From Centropus unirufus (Eukaryota > Chordata > Aves > Cuculiformes > Centropidae): a stretch of DNA of 64,000 bases. Of the stretch, positions 52,401-64,000 are shown in pieces (positions within the stretch are counted from its first letter, which is position 1; every line of letters starts with the position of its first letter). Both the position numbers and the translations under genes were made by a program. Under the pieces are notes generated by a model. That model was given only the letters and a program-made list of their open reading frames with translations, was not told the DNA's origin and did no database searches. The stretch is from the NCBI GenBank assembly GCA_013397695.1, contig VYZI01000019.1, positions 4,944,932-5,008,931 of the forward strand, given 5' to 3'.

Positions 52401-55400
52401 GATGTTGGTCAGTGTGGAAAAGCAGATAACCTGCCTGTATATCTAATTTTGATGCTCAAGGAAGGAAATTCAGAGTGAAGAGACGCTTGGGCATGATCCT
52501 GCAGAAGATGCTAGAGCTGCACTGGAGTTGGCTCAATTCTTTATTGAGCAAGGACCAGCAAAGGTAGCTGTATCTAATTAAGATTTCTGTCCTTAATTAC
52601 AGAATGGACAAGTTGTTGTGCTTATGAAGGAACAAAAAACTATTCCTGCCCATCCTCTTGTTGATTTAAAAGAGGAAATGAAGCTGTGATAGAGGCCTCA
52701 ATATTGACAGCTTCCAGGTGTCTTAATAACCTGAAGCGTTACCAGTGATTCATTGATGTGAATCAGCATCGCTGCTGATCTGGAAGAGGGGCAGCGGGTA
52801 GGAAAGGATTCCGACACTTCCAGCCTACAGGACTGCCTGTCATTTTCCACATGAAAGAAGTGGGAGACCTTGTATGTTGTGGCAGTGATTCAGCTGGTTT
52901 CAAGTCTCTTGTGTTGTCGATTTCTGAGTGAACGTTTTTGGAGATGATTGCTGGTTGATGCTGTGAGTGCTGCATGCTTGGAAATGGCAACAGAAAATAA
53001 TAAGGCAAGAAATTAATGGCTGTTTCTTCACTACTGTGGAGTGTGTCAAGGTGACTCAGAAAGCGCATGCTTTTTGCTAGCTACAATTAGCTGAGATGAA
53101 AGCCAGCTACTATTTTTTTTTCCTTCCCCAAGGTAGCAGAACTAAACTTGGAGATGCTTCTGACAACTGACAAACTGGCTGAGACCTCACAGAACAAAGC
53201 CGCGTCACAGCCACAAGGATGTAGCATCCAGAAACAGTTGAACGGGACTCCAGATTTACCCAAACCATGGTAATAAGATTCCCAAATATGCAGGTTTTTC
53301 CTTCAGTTGACTCCTCAGTAAAATCAAAGTAGTGCATTATGTTTTTCAGAAAAATCAGAATCTTCACAGAGACACAAATAATTGTAGGTTAGCCCTGAAA
53401 AACTTCCAGAAGTAACATCCTAAATTTCACAAGGCATTTTCTAGGTTTCTTCTGATGTTGAGGACAAAAATATTCTTTTACATTTCTGTAATGAACTCTA
53501 CCGTTTTCCTCTGACAAGCACTTCTTGCAAGCTTTTAACTCACCACACTGGTAAATATAATGATTCACCTTCTTCTCTCTGCTAGTTTTTTAGACTGCTT
53601 GCAGGTGACTGGCCAAAAACCCCTCCTTTTGGGCAGACAGGAGTTGGATTCTTCTGGTCTGCAGCGGAGTAACACGAGCACTCCAAACAAACAGGTGAAT
53701 GGACTTCAAGTGGGTTGGTCTAAGCAAGCATCAAAGTAGTTTGGAATTGTTCTTGTTCTGGGGGTGGGTAGCTGAGTCCTATTTTAAAAAGCTGACTGAC
53801 AGCATTGTTGGCAATAACGTTAATACCAGGTTAGCTAAATCCATTTTAACATTTCGGAAGTAAGCTTTGATCCTCTACATCCTCTTATGATTCACTAAAG
53901 AGGAATTTCTGCCTGAGGGCTTCCATGGACAATAATGGAAATTAAAGTTGGGCATTAGGTTCATTAGCTTTGTTTCTGCTCCTTTGCAGTACAATTGTCT
54001 TGTACTTCTTTGAGACTTGCGTACTGGTTTTTTTTTTTCCTCCAGATTCTTCAGAGAGCCTTAGAAGATGTTCCCCTCTCCACATTCAGCATCATTCAGT
54101 TCACTTTGGGTCCAGAGTATGTCGCGTCTCACCTTCTTGCTGGACTATGTGAAAAGGTACTATTTTTTTGAGAACAGTCTTCATTGCTGAGCTTGGAAAG
54201 AGACGTTTATCTGGAGGCACCAAGTCGTTAGTTCCTTTGCTTTGTGAAGTTTGCTCTCTGATCTGTGTTCCTACAGGTGAGAAGGAAGCTGACTGACATG
54301 CTGACAATTTATGCAGGTCCTTTTGAAGAAAGCTTTTGTTTGAAGTCTGTGAAAAAAGAATTTAGGAGGTGTGGACCAATCCAGTGTCTTACAGTGGTAA
54401 CTGAGACAAACCAGGTGAGGAGCACTCAAAGCATTAAGCTTGCTGACAGACATGGAAAACCTGAGTAATCACTGGGAAAGATAGATAGGGATTAGAACCA
54501 CTGAAATACCAGTTATTCTGGGCTTGGTTGGCTGTGGGTTGTTTTGGTGGGTAAGTCATCAGCTACAAAGATTCAGGGCCAGAATAAACACAGTGGATGG
54601 CTTATCTGTGTTGTTCAAGCTCGAGGACTCTGAGCATTGGAGAAGCCGAGATGTTTTTTGTCCTTCGTGAGAGAACTGAAATGCTAAGGCCTTTAATGGC
54701 AAAGACAAAAAAGGGTCGCTTTGAAGCCTGTTTTTAACAGCTATGGTGTATGTACTGTTACAGCTATTACCCACAAACCTTTTCACATTCTTAAAAGAAA
54801 ACTCAATTTTATTGAGACGTGACTTTTGATGAAGGGAGGGCTAATGTCTCTTATTGTTCTGTTTGAAGCCATATGTCTGTGTCCAATATGAAGTGCTGGA
54901 AGCTGCCCAGCTTGCTGTGGAAAGCCTAAATGGAGCTGAGGTAGCAGGATCCTGCATTAAGGTAAACAATGCAAACAGCAAAAGCCTGAGTTGAGCCCAC
55001 GGATAGCAGCCAGTGTGTCTCTCCTACATCCACTCCCGGCGTACTGTCTAGGCAGATGCTGGCCGGTCGTGCTGTTACCAGCTCCCTGTCCCCAGACAAT
55101 TTAGGACCGCTGGCAGAAAGGAAATGGTAATAGCTCTCTCGTTTTCCTTTCTGCTGGTCAGCAGAAGGGGGTTAGAAAGCATTGTGAAAAGGAAGAGCCA
55201 AATTAACAAGGTGTTAGAATGCTGCAGACAAACTATGGCGTGCTTCATTTTATGGTGTCTCTGCATTACAATCATGATCTGTCTTCCTTTTTTATAATTA
55301 ATTAAGCGAGCCCTCATTAGTCATAGTTTTTTCTGTGGGAGGGGAAAGCAGCTTGTAAACTTTTGGTAATGGGAGAAAATAATTTGAAATAGAAGCTGAT

Positions 55401-57728
55401 AACACAGAGCTGCTCGGCCTGATGTGCTGTGTTTGTTTCCTGCTGAATCCACCCAAGGTCCAGCGACCGGTCACTGCCGCGATGCTGGACTGTGATGTTT
55501 TGATAAAGGAACTAGAACTGGATGTAGAGAACGAAGGCGTGATTTATGTGGCGGGTCTGAAGAAGTCATTAACAGAGACAGACTTGCAAGAAGAATTCAG
55601 CCAGTTGAAAGACCTGGAAACACTGTTCCTGCCAAAGGATCTCCAGACTGGAAAGCACAGGAACTGCTGCTTCCTCAGTAAGTAGCTTCTTGTACGGCCC
55701 ACTTATTTCCTTCAAGTAAGTTCATTCAGCAGCCCTGGGGACTTTGCCCACAGACATTGCCAGAGCTGCTGAAACTCAGGGTATGCTCAAAGTGGTGCTA
55801 TTTAAAATACTGCAGTGAAATCGTGTGTTGTTTGGAGGAGTTTACAGCTAAATATTTTAAAATGTTTTTGAAAGCTGCTGGAAAAAAAAAATCTTTACAT
55901 AGAGAAGTTCCAGCATGGTTCATCAGCTCCAGTACGTCGGTGTGAGGGCTGGCTGCTGCGCTGGTTCACAGGCAAGTAATCACCTCAAAAAAGGTGAGAA
56001 GAGCTGGAGGAGCGCTGTTGGGCTTACCTGCCGTTTCTCTCGCCCGACGTTTGCCTGTAGCAATGGGAGGATCTGCTTGCTGCAGTGATTTCAGTTTCTC
56101 GCCTCCCTTCTGCTCTACACCATTCTAGAGCATTCTGCTCTATAAAGGTGCCAAGCAACATATTGCTGCCAAAGCGTATTCCTCTCCTCCTTGTGTTTCA
56201 GAATTCCAGAAATCCCAGAGTGCTGTGGATGCCCTTGAGGTTATAAACGGACGGAATGTCAAGGGTAGCAAACTAAGAAGTAGGAACGCTCTTGCTTCAG
56301 GTCACCTCTGGAGATGGATTCAGCAAATGAACCACAGCAATGGGAAGCAAGGAGGGAACGGCTCGTATGAGACAAGGGAGCAGCTGTCCGACTGTGTAAG
56401 TACAAGGCTAGGGGGATGTTCATTGCCGTTATGAAGCTGTGCGAACCAGGAGAGAAAACTTAGAGCAGCCTTGAGTGCAGACCTGCATGGAACAGAGGGG
56501 TCCTCCTTGCACTGGAGCAGGGAGCCGCCAAGGATCGGTTCCCACGGGGCGGTTTGAAGAGGGGCTATCACATGAGATACTGGGGTCCTGTATAACCTTC
56601 AAACCAGCACCGCTGCTCGGGGCAGTGAGTGATGCTACACAGGAACTGATGCCTACCACTTGAGAGCAAACGGAGTAATGTGCCAGCGTAGCCACTGGTG
56701 TGGGAGTCAGGGGGAGAGGTGACAGGGTGCGTGGCCCTAGAGGAAACTCGTTTTTACAGCGGTGCCAGTTGAGGTGGGCATGTGGCTCTCCCTGGTGCCG
56801 AGCCACTGCCCTGCTAAATGCCTGCCACTAACACAATCACCGCTCTGCTCTGCTCAGTCTTTCGCACTGTCCAAGGGTCAGTCTTGCCCCACAGACTTTG
56901 AGGTGAGATTGCTACAAATCTGCAGATGAAGCAGGGATTTCAATGCTTATATTCTGTTATACAGGAGCAGGGTCTAAGGAGAGAGGTGAAGAAGTTGGAC
57001 CGCCATATCAAAAAGATTTACAGAAGGCTGCAGAATAACACCCTGTGTGTTGTTCTCTTTCCTGGACTGAACAGGTAACTTAGTACCTATTTTGCAAAGA
57101 GCCAAGGAAAATAACATAGCCAAATATTTTTTATCTTAATCTCTTAAAACCCTGCACAAGGAAGTAAAAGCCTGGAAGAAGGCCTGAAGAAGCTGGTGTA
57201 TTCCAGCTTCCGTGTTAGGCTGGTGATACGTGAAGAGTAAGTTCTGCCCCATAGGCCGTGCCTGATCCAGGGCAAACACAAGTGCTGAAACCACTTGTGT
57301 AGCTGAGGGTCCAGATCAGGTGGATTGAGGAGTTTGTGTGCTCCTCTAAGCTCCTTGTGGCTGCAGAGCCTGGGCTGCTGGCTCTGGCCTGCCCAGTGGG
57401 TTGGAAGGGAGCGCCAGCCCAGGCTTGGCAGTTTCTTGCCAAGTGCAGTCCCTGTATCGCAGTTTCCCAGAGGGCTGACAGTCGAGTAGAGGAGGCTTCT
57501 CCATGGAAAGTAATGCCAAATAATTGTTGGGTGGGGAAAAAAAAAGTTTTTTAGTCTGCTGACCTTCAGGGGTGCCGGCTTCACCATGACTCAACGAGGA
57601 AGCTTGTGTGCAGCAAGGCTACCCTGAGCAGAAATAACACACCTTGTTTATGTTGCAGCGTATGTGGATCACAATCCGGCCTTGGTCTGCTGGGAATAAA
57701 AGATGATGGAGGGAGGAACGCTTGTTAA
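43199..57728 (+). CDS. REXO5: RNA exonuclease 5 (DEDDh exonuclease with two RRMs), complete
   Basis: Coding exons: 43199-43303, 45405-45526, 46379-46505, 47403-47487, 48818-48967, 49091-49179, 49981-50096, 50865-51003, 51572-51666, 52461-52563, 53133-53269, 53586-53694, 54046-54156, 54277-54414, 54869-54961, 55458-55677, 56202-56395, 56965-57074, (57165-57236 optional), 57659-57728. All phases join, giving 770 residues, or 794 with the optional exon; human REXO5 is 774 as I recall it. The start is a strong Kozak site (GCCATGG). The N-terminus is basic and Arg/Lys-rich, which fits nuclear or nucleolar targeting. Exonuclease motifs are GLDCEM (exon 6), VGHSLNGDLQAL (exon 8), IDTSLL (exon 9) and LGHDPAEDAR (exon 10). 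RRM1 spans about exons 14-16 (MLTIYAGPFEE...CIKVQ) and RRM2 exons 16-17 (GVIYVAGLKK...FLKFQK). The family trims the 3' ends of structured RNAs such as snoRNA and 5S rRNA. Confidence 0.95.
43455..43706 (+). repeat. CR1-like LINE 3'-end fragment in REXO5 intron 1
   Basis: Reads in CR1 sense: GGTTTAGGTTAGACACTAGG, then AGGAAATTCTTCACGCTGAG, then a GAAGCCGTGGCTGCCCC-like stretch, and near the end CTTCCAACTCAAACCCGGTG followed by ATTCTGTGA. It is unusually GC-rich for CR1, as is the CpG island beside it. Confidence 0.8.
44071..44390 (-). repeat. CR1-like LINE 3'-end fragment, inverted relative to the one at 43455
   Basis: The plus strand starts TTCATAGAATCAGTTGGTTG and continues with GATCATTGAGTTTGACTG, AGGCAGCCTGTTCCAGTGCC and AAGAAATTTTTTTCTACTAT. 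This is CR1 in reverse complement. About 320 bp are recognisable. The right border is approximate. Confidence 0.85.
46899..46958. repeat. Short tandem array of a TTTACTGTTTGCA-like unit
   Basis: Four to five imperfect copies of TTACTGTTTGCA or TTTACTGTT follow in a row in REXO5 intron 3. Confidence 0.75.
48478..48700. repeat. AT-rich low-complexity tract (TATG/TATA then GATA-like words)
   Basis: Runs of TATATACACA, GTATGTATAT and TATATAGTATGTGTGTATG are followed by TATCTGTCTATCTATTTATC in REXO5 intron 4. Confidence 0.7.
57165..57236 (+). CDS. REXO5: Candidate 72-nt cassette exon of REXO5
   Basis: The block follows GAAG at 57161-57164 (AG acceptor) and ends GAAGA|GTAAGT, a strong donor. It is 72 nt, enters and leaves in phase 2, and has no stop. 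Joined to exon 18 it reads SKSLEEGLKKLVYSSFRVRL, then VIRE, and continues into the last exon as DVCGSQSGLG. It has a helix-then-strand pattern. I do not recall it in the main human protein, so it may be alternative or lineage-specific. Confidence 0.6.
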
Positions 57729-57851
57729 ACTGCCAAGTTTTTAATCAGTCTTTTGTTAAGATATTTTTTTACTTTAAATATTGATGTCTTTGTAAAGAGC
57801 CCTTACCATAAGAACAATGAGCTTTCACTCTGTCTCTTATACAACTCTAAA

Positions 57852-57857
57852 AATAAA
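57852..57857 (+). promoter_or_regulatory. REXO5: Polyadenylation signal AATAAA of REXO5
   Basis: This is the first AATAAA after the REXO5 stop, 124 nt downstream. Confidence 0.7.
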
Positions 57858-57879
57858 AGCTATTTAAAACATCTTAAAG

Positions 57880-60800
57880 TGCAAAACCTTTTCCGTTAGC
57901 CCGTCTTGCTGTGGCAGTTGTCCCTGGCAGTGGGGGAGCTCGGCAAGTGCTTTGGAAGAGCTGGGGTCAAACCAGGGAGTGTTGCAGTAGGAATGGGCCT
58001 GGGAGAGGGAAGGCAGCCGCTCGTTCCTTGCAGCCTGAGGTAGCAGCAAGCCAGGGTAAGGTGGCACCTGCAGCAGCAGCTCCAGGGTTAACAGCTGTTC
58101 CCAGGAATTGTGTGCATTTCTGGAAATGTGCTGTGCCGCCTCTGAAGCAGAGTTACTGCCTCCTTTCTGGGAAAGAACTGAGCCCATGGAAAGGAGGAAT
58201 TGGTGATTCATCCTTCTTGGACAATCTCCACTTTCTCCTCCCTCCCTGACCACCCCTCACACACAAAAAAAGAAGAAAACGGAGAAATTGCAGAGCAGCT
58301 GTGGGAGGGGCAAGGGCCATTTTAAGGCAAGCACAGGTCTGGGTGAGGCAATTTGTAACCTGACAGCTGAGTCCCGGGCTGTGGAGCCGTTGCCACCTGA
58401 CAAACATTAGGGCTGCTCGGCCCTTCTGGCACTGCACTGCATTTCCAAGCACGAGGAGGCCGAGGAGAGCTTTCAGCACTGAGACAGAAGAAAAATTAAC
58501 AAGGAAATGTTTGTTACAAGGTTTGAATGTGAGATGAAGGACTTCTTCATATTAATTAAAATAGGCTGAAATAAAGCTGAAATACATCTTATTCCAGAAA
58601 TTATTAAACACAGCTGATGATTGGTAGAATATGTACCGCCTCCAACTTCCCAGCCCCAAGTTCACTGTGCTGGGCTTGGGCAAAGAGCAGCTCATGGGGC
58701 AGATGTTGGGAGTCACTGCAAGGAGGAACAGGCAAAAAGAAAGGCGAGAGAGAGACACAGGTAAACGCAGCAGCAGCAGCACTAGTGGAGCTCACACCTG
58801 TGTTGTTCACCTACAATTAAATACATCATTAAGCAAGATGAATGTAGCCATGTTTTTCTTTTAAAAAGTTACTTTGTGCACTCCCAGTGAGCCCAGCATC
58901 CTTTGCCTGCAGCTACTGCAAACCAGGAAAAGCAGCAGCGCTGGTGCTGCCACAAGATGTGGCAAAGAGGCAGCGCCTTTGCTCAGCCCAGCAGGGAGCG
59001 CAGGGGCAGGCAGCGGAAGGGGGTGGATTAGGATCGCTCACATCCAGCAGCTGTTGTAGACATTTGCACTGCAAAGGTGAAAAAAGAAAAAAACACCAGC
59101 TAGTTTTCCTTCCTTGCACCTAAAAATTATGTGGTCACCTCCCTGCAAGGAGTAAGTGGGAATTCAATAAGCATCCAGGATTACAGCTTGAGAAACCCAA
59201 GATGACAAATAAAACTAGCAAGAGTCCTATTTATAGGCATGAAAAAATAATTAATTTCTCCCCTTTTAATTGAAAAATGTAAAAAGGACTTCAGCTTTAA
59301 ATAAGACATTTTTGTACAAAGCTTGAGCACAGAAAGTGAACACCACCGTGTCATTATGTAAACACCACAAATAGAACGCATTTGTTCAGTAACAGAGAAC
59401 AGCGTGCAAATTCCCTTCCCAGTGGATTAGATTTCTGGAGCTGTTCCCCTCCCTCCCCTCTGACCTTACTGCAAGACAGGAAACCCCGAAGCTTTGGGAC
59501 ATTTACAAAGCTACAGTAGTCGGGATACATTGGGACTAAAGGATTCCTTTTTTTTTGTCTCTTGAAGGGATCAGTCATTTTAAATATACAGAAGTACAAT
59601 AATCTCACAGGTAAATGAATGGCAGCTTGGATTAGAAAAAGCACCAAAATATTTAATATACATCTGGCACAAATTCCACAAGAAGTCAGTAATGGACAAA
59701 CCAATGCTTTGCTTATAAGAAAAGAAAAACCTCAGACTGCACTTAATGCTCTCCTTCCAGAAGGGACACGACAAAAACATTGCACTCGGGATTGCTCTCA
59801 TCAAGTAAAGACAACCTTGTTACGGCCTGTTCGCCCTGTGCCTTCGATTGCACGTTCTGTCAGACGCTGTTTCCATTCTGTTCCAGACAACAATGGTGAG
59901 CAACATTTGATAAAAGTAAGTGTAAAACTAAACCAAATGGGACTCGGTAGATGCATCACCTTGAACTTGTTCCACTTTTCCTCTCCATCATCATTGTTCC
60001 AAAGTTCGTCACATCCCTTTAAAAAGAGATCCTACATGAAACAGAATTTACTCCAGCCATTTTCAAGCATTGTATTTACACAGCACTTCTGATCCTGCCG
60101 GCCGAGAGGAAGCATGGCCTGCTCCACGACACACAATACATTCATCATTTCCCAGAGCGAGAAAAATGGGATCATACACAGTTCTCTCTTGGGTAAGTCT
60201 AAAAGGCAAAAAAAAACCTATCCCCCCTTGCCGGGACACTGAGGAGTTTGGGGATTGCTCACCTGGCTGGGGGCACACGTCAGTCAACGGAAGGTGCACG
60301 AAGGAGTGCGCTCATCATTCTCCCAGTTAGAATTAAGTTACTCTCTGGAAGCAAACGGGTCCAAACGTGTTCCTTCCACAAAGGGTGACAGGGCTAAATT
60401 GGGGCAAAGATCCACAACCAAGTACTCCAAGAAATCCAGCTGCACCGGCTGTGCAGCCTCTCAAGGGCTTGCAGTTGCCTCATGGCCTCAAGCGCAGCCC
60501 GTACAAAGCCCAGAGGCGTTGGGTCAGGACCTGCTGCTGCCAGCTGCGGCCCTGCCTCTTGGAACTCGAGTTGCTCAACAGCAGCACCAGGCCCTCTGAC
60601 CACCCCTGCCAGCCCATCTCCTCTTCTAAACTTACAGAGAAGAAAACAAGCACTTTTTCAAGATGACTTACGTTCAGCATGACTTAAAATGTCTCAACTC
60701 CAAAAATCCCCAGCTTCAAACTATGAAGGAGCACCCTGTGAGCTCCCTCACGTGTACAGGGGAGTGCACAACCCGCAGGCGGCCTGCAGCCCCCCGCTCT

Positions 60801-63800
60801 GTGCGCGTTTGCTGCCTCTGGGCCCTCCTCCTGCCCTCCCATGGGCCCAGAGAGAAGCCAGAGGCAGCAGTTGCAACTCCATAGAACAGCGACATCAAGT
60901 AAACACTGTAAGCAACCTTTAGTCCAAACATAACTTACAGGGTGCAGGGGGGGAAGGCTTTACAGCAAGAAGAGCAGAGACAGGCGGTTTTTTCCTGTCT
61001 GTGTGCCTGTTGGCCAGAAAGGGCCCATCTTAAGAGTGCAATTATGCAGGTAGAAAAATTTCAAAATACAGTTCTTTAGCCTCCAGAACCTGTTCGATTT
61101 TAAAGTATAACCACAAAAATACTAAGAATTACAACAGTAGCAAGGAACCTTCAGTGATTTAAGGCAAGCTGTTGGCAGGACTCCTGCTCCTTGTACCCTC
61201 TGTCTCACACCCTTCTCTCGAAATACCTGCCCACTCAGTGCCAGGTGTCACACCCCAAACCCGGCCCTGAACGGGAAGAGGAATCTCGGAGCAAGAGTTG
61301 CTACCGCTTAGCATCCACCTGGGACTTGCAGTGACAGTAGGAAACCAAGGGTCATGGATGCACAAGGAGACTCCACGCAAATGCAGTAATGAATACATCT
61401 GAGCACTGAAACCACCCTGGCATCCGCAATACACGGGAGCGTGAGGGTTTTGTACTGAGCGAGAGCGCAGCCTCGGGGAGGACAAGGCCAAGCACAGCCC
61501 TTGCGCTTCCGCAGCTCCCACCTTCGCTGGGTGGCACAGGCCCTGCCCAACAGAACAAAACGTGGCATTTTTCATCAAAGGAAAAAGAAGCTCATGGCTC
61601 TGCATCCGATGAGCTCCTCAAGGTTCTCAAGGGCAAGTGGAAAGGCTGATGGGGAGCAGCTGCTCCATCACCCATTTATTGTCAGTCCAGGTGGCCCAGC
61701 CAGGGAAGAGGACGTGTGATGATAAAAGCCCCTGAGCCCCGCGCGGTGCGGCTCTGGTTGGTCACTATTGCACTCCAGAACCAGCACCCAGAGGATTGAC
61801 ACTTTGCCTGCAGCTTGACTTGGCTCCCTTTCAAAGGGTCAACTGCATGCAGATTAAAAGCAGTACACCAAAAAGTATGGCAAATAGATAATACTTAATT
61901 TGGGTCAATTAAAAGAAAAATAGATTACTCATCTAGGCATAAAATCCTGGGAGAAAAGGATGGCAACCTTAAACTATTCAAGTCTAAGAACAAGAGGTAG
62001 AGATACCTGTGTACTTCATGGTGAAGGACTTACAGCCTTCTGTCTTACAATCTCATGTATTTTTCTTCAGTTGACTATAAAAAATCAAAGATTCTTCAAT
62101 TCCCCAGAAAGGTTTAACACCAGTGGGCTTGTTTGTACACAACAAAATTCAAGCAGATACTTCTATTTCAATTCTTATTTGAAAACAATATTTACGTTTG
62201 GCTGTATATTGAAACACTACCCTGAAGAATTTTGAGTTTCAATTAAGCATCTTCCTCTATGATACGAAAGACGAAGTTCACATGCACGTAGTTTGAGCAG
62301 AGTGAGCCCAAGGGAAGAACTGGGTGCCCAATTCACTGAGAATTTTCTACAGAAGGACCACGCTGCAGAACATGAGGCTGCGAGGCCCAGAAGCTCACAA
62401 TGACTGTTCTTTGCTGACGAATGGCAACGATGTCATCTCAGCCAACAAGTTACACCAGGACTGAGGTGGCCACTGACTACCCGTTTAGCTTTGCTGGGGT
62501 TCTTTTGGAAGCAAGGCTTAGACCGGTAAGGAAGATACTTAAATTGACAGTGTCGTCATGTACTAAGGTCACTGGGCAGGGCACAGCTGCGGCCGGGAGC
62601 CACGGGCCAGAGCCCCGCGCCTGTGCTGGGGCCCGCGGGTCCCCCAGGCTCTAACGGACACGTAAGGGAAATAAAAGTCAGGAAGGCAAAGCTGCTGCTG
62701 CCCCCGGCCCTCCAGCCCACCCTCAGCCATCCTGCCCTCAGGAAGGGAGGCTGCACCCTCCTGCGACCAAACCCGAGGCACCGCGCAGGGTGAACTTGTG
62801 TCACGCTCTCCCCTGTGCTCGAGCTGAGACGCTGTGGTGCTCCAGAGGCAAACATTCCCCAGCAGATCTGCTGTGGCAGCCTGGGGAAGCCAGCGCTGCT
62901 CCTGGGGCCGACCAAACCCCACAGGCTGCAGCTCCCTGCTTCGATACCACCTGCCACACCGTCATGAATTGCTCCCGCGGTTCTTTCACTACAATTGCAC
63001 AGTTTTAAAAAGCTATAATTCTCCATATGAAATAGCACCAGCAGCAAGTAAACTCACAATTCATCGTTCACCTCCACTTCATTTCCTCGGTCATGTCTTA
63101 TGGGTAGAATCTTTCAAATTCTTGAATAAATAAATAGTCTTTGACCTCAGAAACACAACCACACCAGTAAAAATCAGCACAAGTGAGCCCCCAGGTGATC
63201 TGGGAGCCAAATTTTGCAGGTGTTGCAAATTATGTGGTGCAGGTGGTACGCGTTATTACTGAGGAGTAAAGTTTACAGGAATTGTATTCCTTTGCATATA
63301 AGGGAAAGCAATAAAATGCCACAGAGTGTGGACATCAGAGCAGTTTTCCAGTATATTACTAGACCTATCTATGTAATTATCTATAATTATTTATCCCAAG
63401 TTGCAGCAGATTCACCATGCATCGGGTTTTCTAATGTATATGCAAACGTTCAAATTTTAAATAGTTGCAATGGTTTCAAGGATTCCATCAGCATCACCAC
63501 CCACTGCAGTCCTGCGCCCTACACAATGGAGATTTAAATAATATAAAAATGAAGAGTGACTGTATTTGGCCTGTTTCACAGATATTCACAGTTTAACCAT
63601 TAAACAAGCACATTTTCAGAGGCTCCGATATTGTTCAAAGACTTGTCAGACAGGTGTGCCAAGCCCCAGCCCCACAGAAGCACACCCGCTTAGAGAACGC
63701 TCTGTGCTCATTTATGACCATAAAATCACCAGGCACTCCAAGGGAAGGTCGGGCGCCTTCTCTCACGATCAGCCCTGCCAAAGAGTTGCACTTTCAGCTC

Positions 63801-64000
63801 CTGGTTCAGGGGTTTAAAACTGACACGGCTGTGGCTTGCCTTCTGCAAACGGTAATTAAGAAAGTGAAGTTAGGCTAAAAATAAGTGGTACTCTGCTAGA
63901 TAGATCATTTTGCTATTTTTGCAAATATTCTGCCCCATGGGAGCAAGGCTGTCCGCTCGACCTGAAAGCACAGTACTTCAGCCACACAGGATTGCTGGGT
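57880..64000. other. Six kilobases without a recognisable coding exon
   Basis: No frame here matches a family I know on either strand. Conserved order in other vertebrates puts DCUN1D3 next, on the minus strand, so part of this may be its 3' UTR or flank. None of its conserved DCN1 domain is seen. A minus-strand AATAAA (plus TTTATT) occurs at 61676-61681. Content alternates between GC-richer parts (57.9-58.5, 60.4-60.9, 62.5-62.95 kb) and AT-rich parts (59.2-59.7, 63.3-63.6 kb). The longer open frames lie mainly in the GC-richer parts. Confidence 0.5.

Noticed and set aside
56429..56806. Open frames on both strands in REXO5 intron 17 (up to 125 codons)
   Set aside because: GC-rich intron sequence without splice logic or similarity to the REXO5 RRM region.
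62556..63047. A 163-codon minus-strand frame that could have been the expected DCUN1D3
   Set aside because: None of the conserved DCN1-like potentiating-neddylation sequence is present. The composition is Gly/Ala/Pro-rich by GC content, and short frames also overlap it on the other strand.
1..64000. CRISPR arrays, operons, prophage or a defence system
   Set aside because: No regularly spaced repeats and no bacterial gene organisation. All coding evidence is spliced vertebrate genes.

Overview
The window looks like a piece of a bird genome. Genes are split into many short exons with GT-AG introns, and 3' ends carry AATAAA signals. Three fragments resemble CR1 LINEs, the main retrotransposon of birds. 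Two runs of N fall inside very GC-rich first exons, a usual dropout in avian assemblies. I see no prokaryotic, viral or CRISPR content.

The gene order matches human 16p12.3 as I know it: ACSM cluster, THUMPD1 (-), ACSM3 (+), ERI2 (-), REXO5 (+). From left to right: 116-1131 holds the last two coding exons of a medium-chain acyl-CoA synthetase gene (ACSM family) that starts outside the window. 5478-8110 holds the decayed last three exons of another ACSM copy (pseudogene). 12726-21196 is a complete 13-exon ACSM gene, best matched to ACSM4. 23243-25157 is THUMPD1 on the minus strand, with its 5' end in an assembly gap. 28305-37486 is a complete 13-exon ACSM3. 38242-43062 is ERI2 on the minus strand, with part of its 5' coding sequence in a second gap. 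43199-57728 is REXO5, complete in 19 or 20 exons. The last 6 kb (57.9-64 kb) has no exon I can recognise. By synteny it may hold the 3' end or untranslated part of DCUN1D3 on the minus strand, but I see no coding evidence for that.

The ACSM genes encode mitochondrial enzymes that activate medium-chain fatty acids and xenobiotic carboxylic acids to CoA thioesters. The neighbours act on RNA: THUMPD1 is the tRNA-binding adaptor for NAT10 acetylation, and ERI2 and REXO5 are DEDDh 3'-5' exonucleases. ERI2 and REXO5 start head to head, 136 bp apart, in one CpG island. ACSM3 and ERI2 end tail to tail.

I did not find a new biological system. The points most worth checking are the ACSM pseudogene with its lost catalytic lysine, an out-of-frame 23-nt repeat that supplies the THUMPD1 stop codon, a 72-nt frame-neutral candidate exon in REXO5, and a GC-AG intron in ACSM4.
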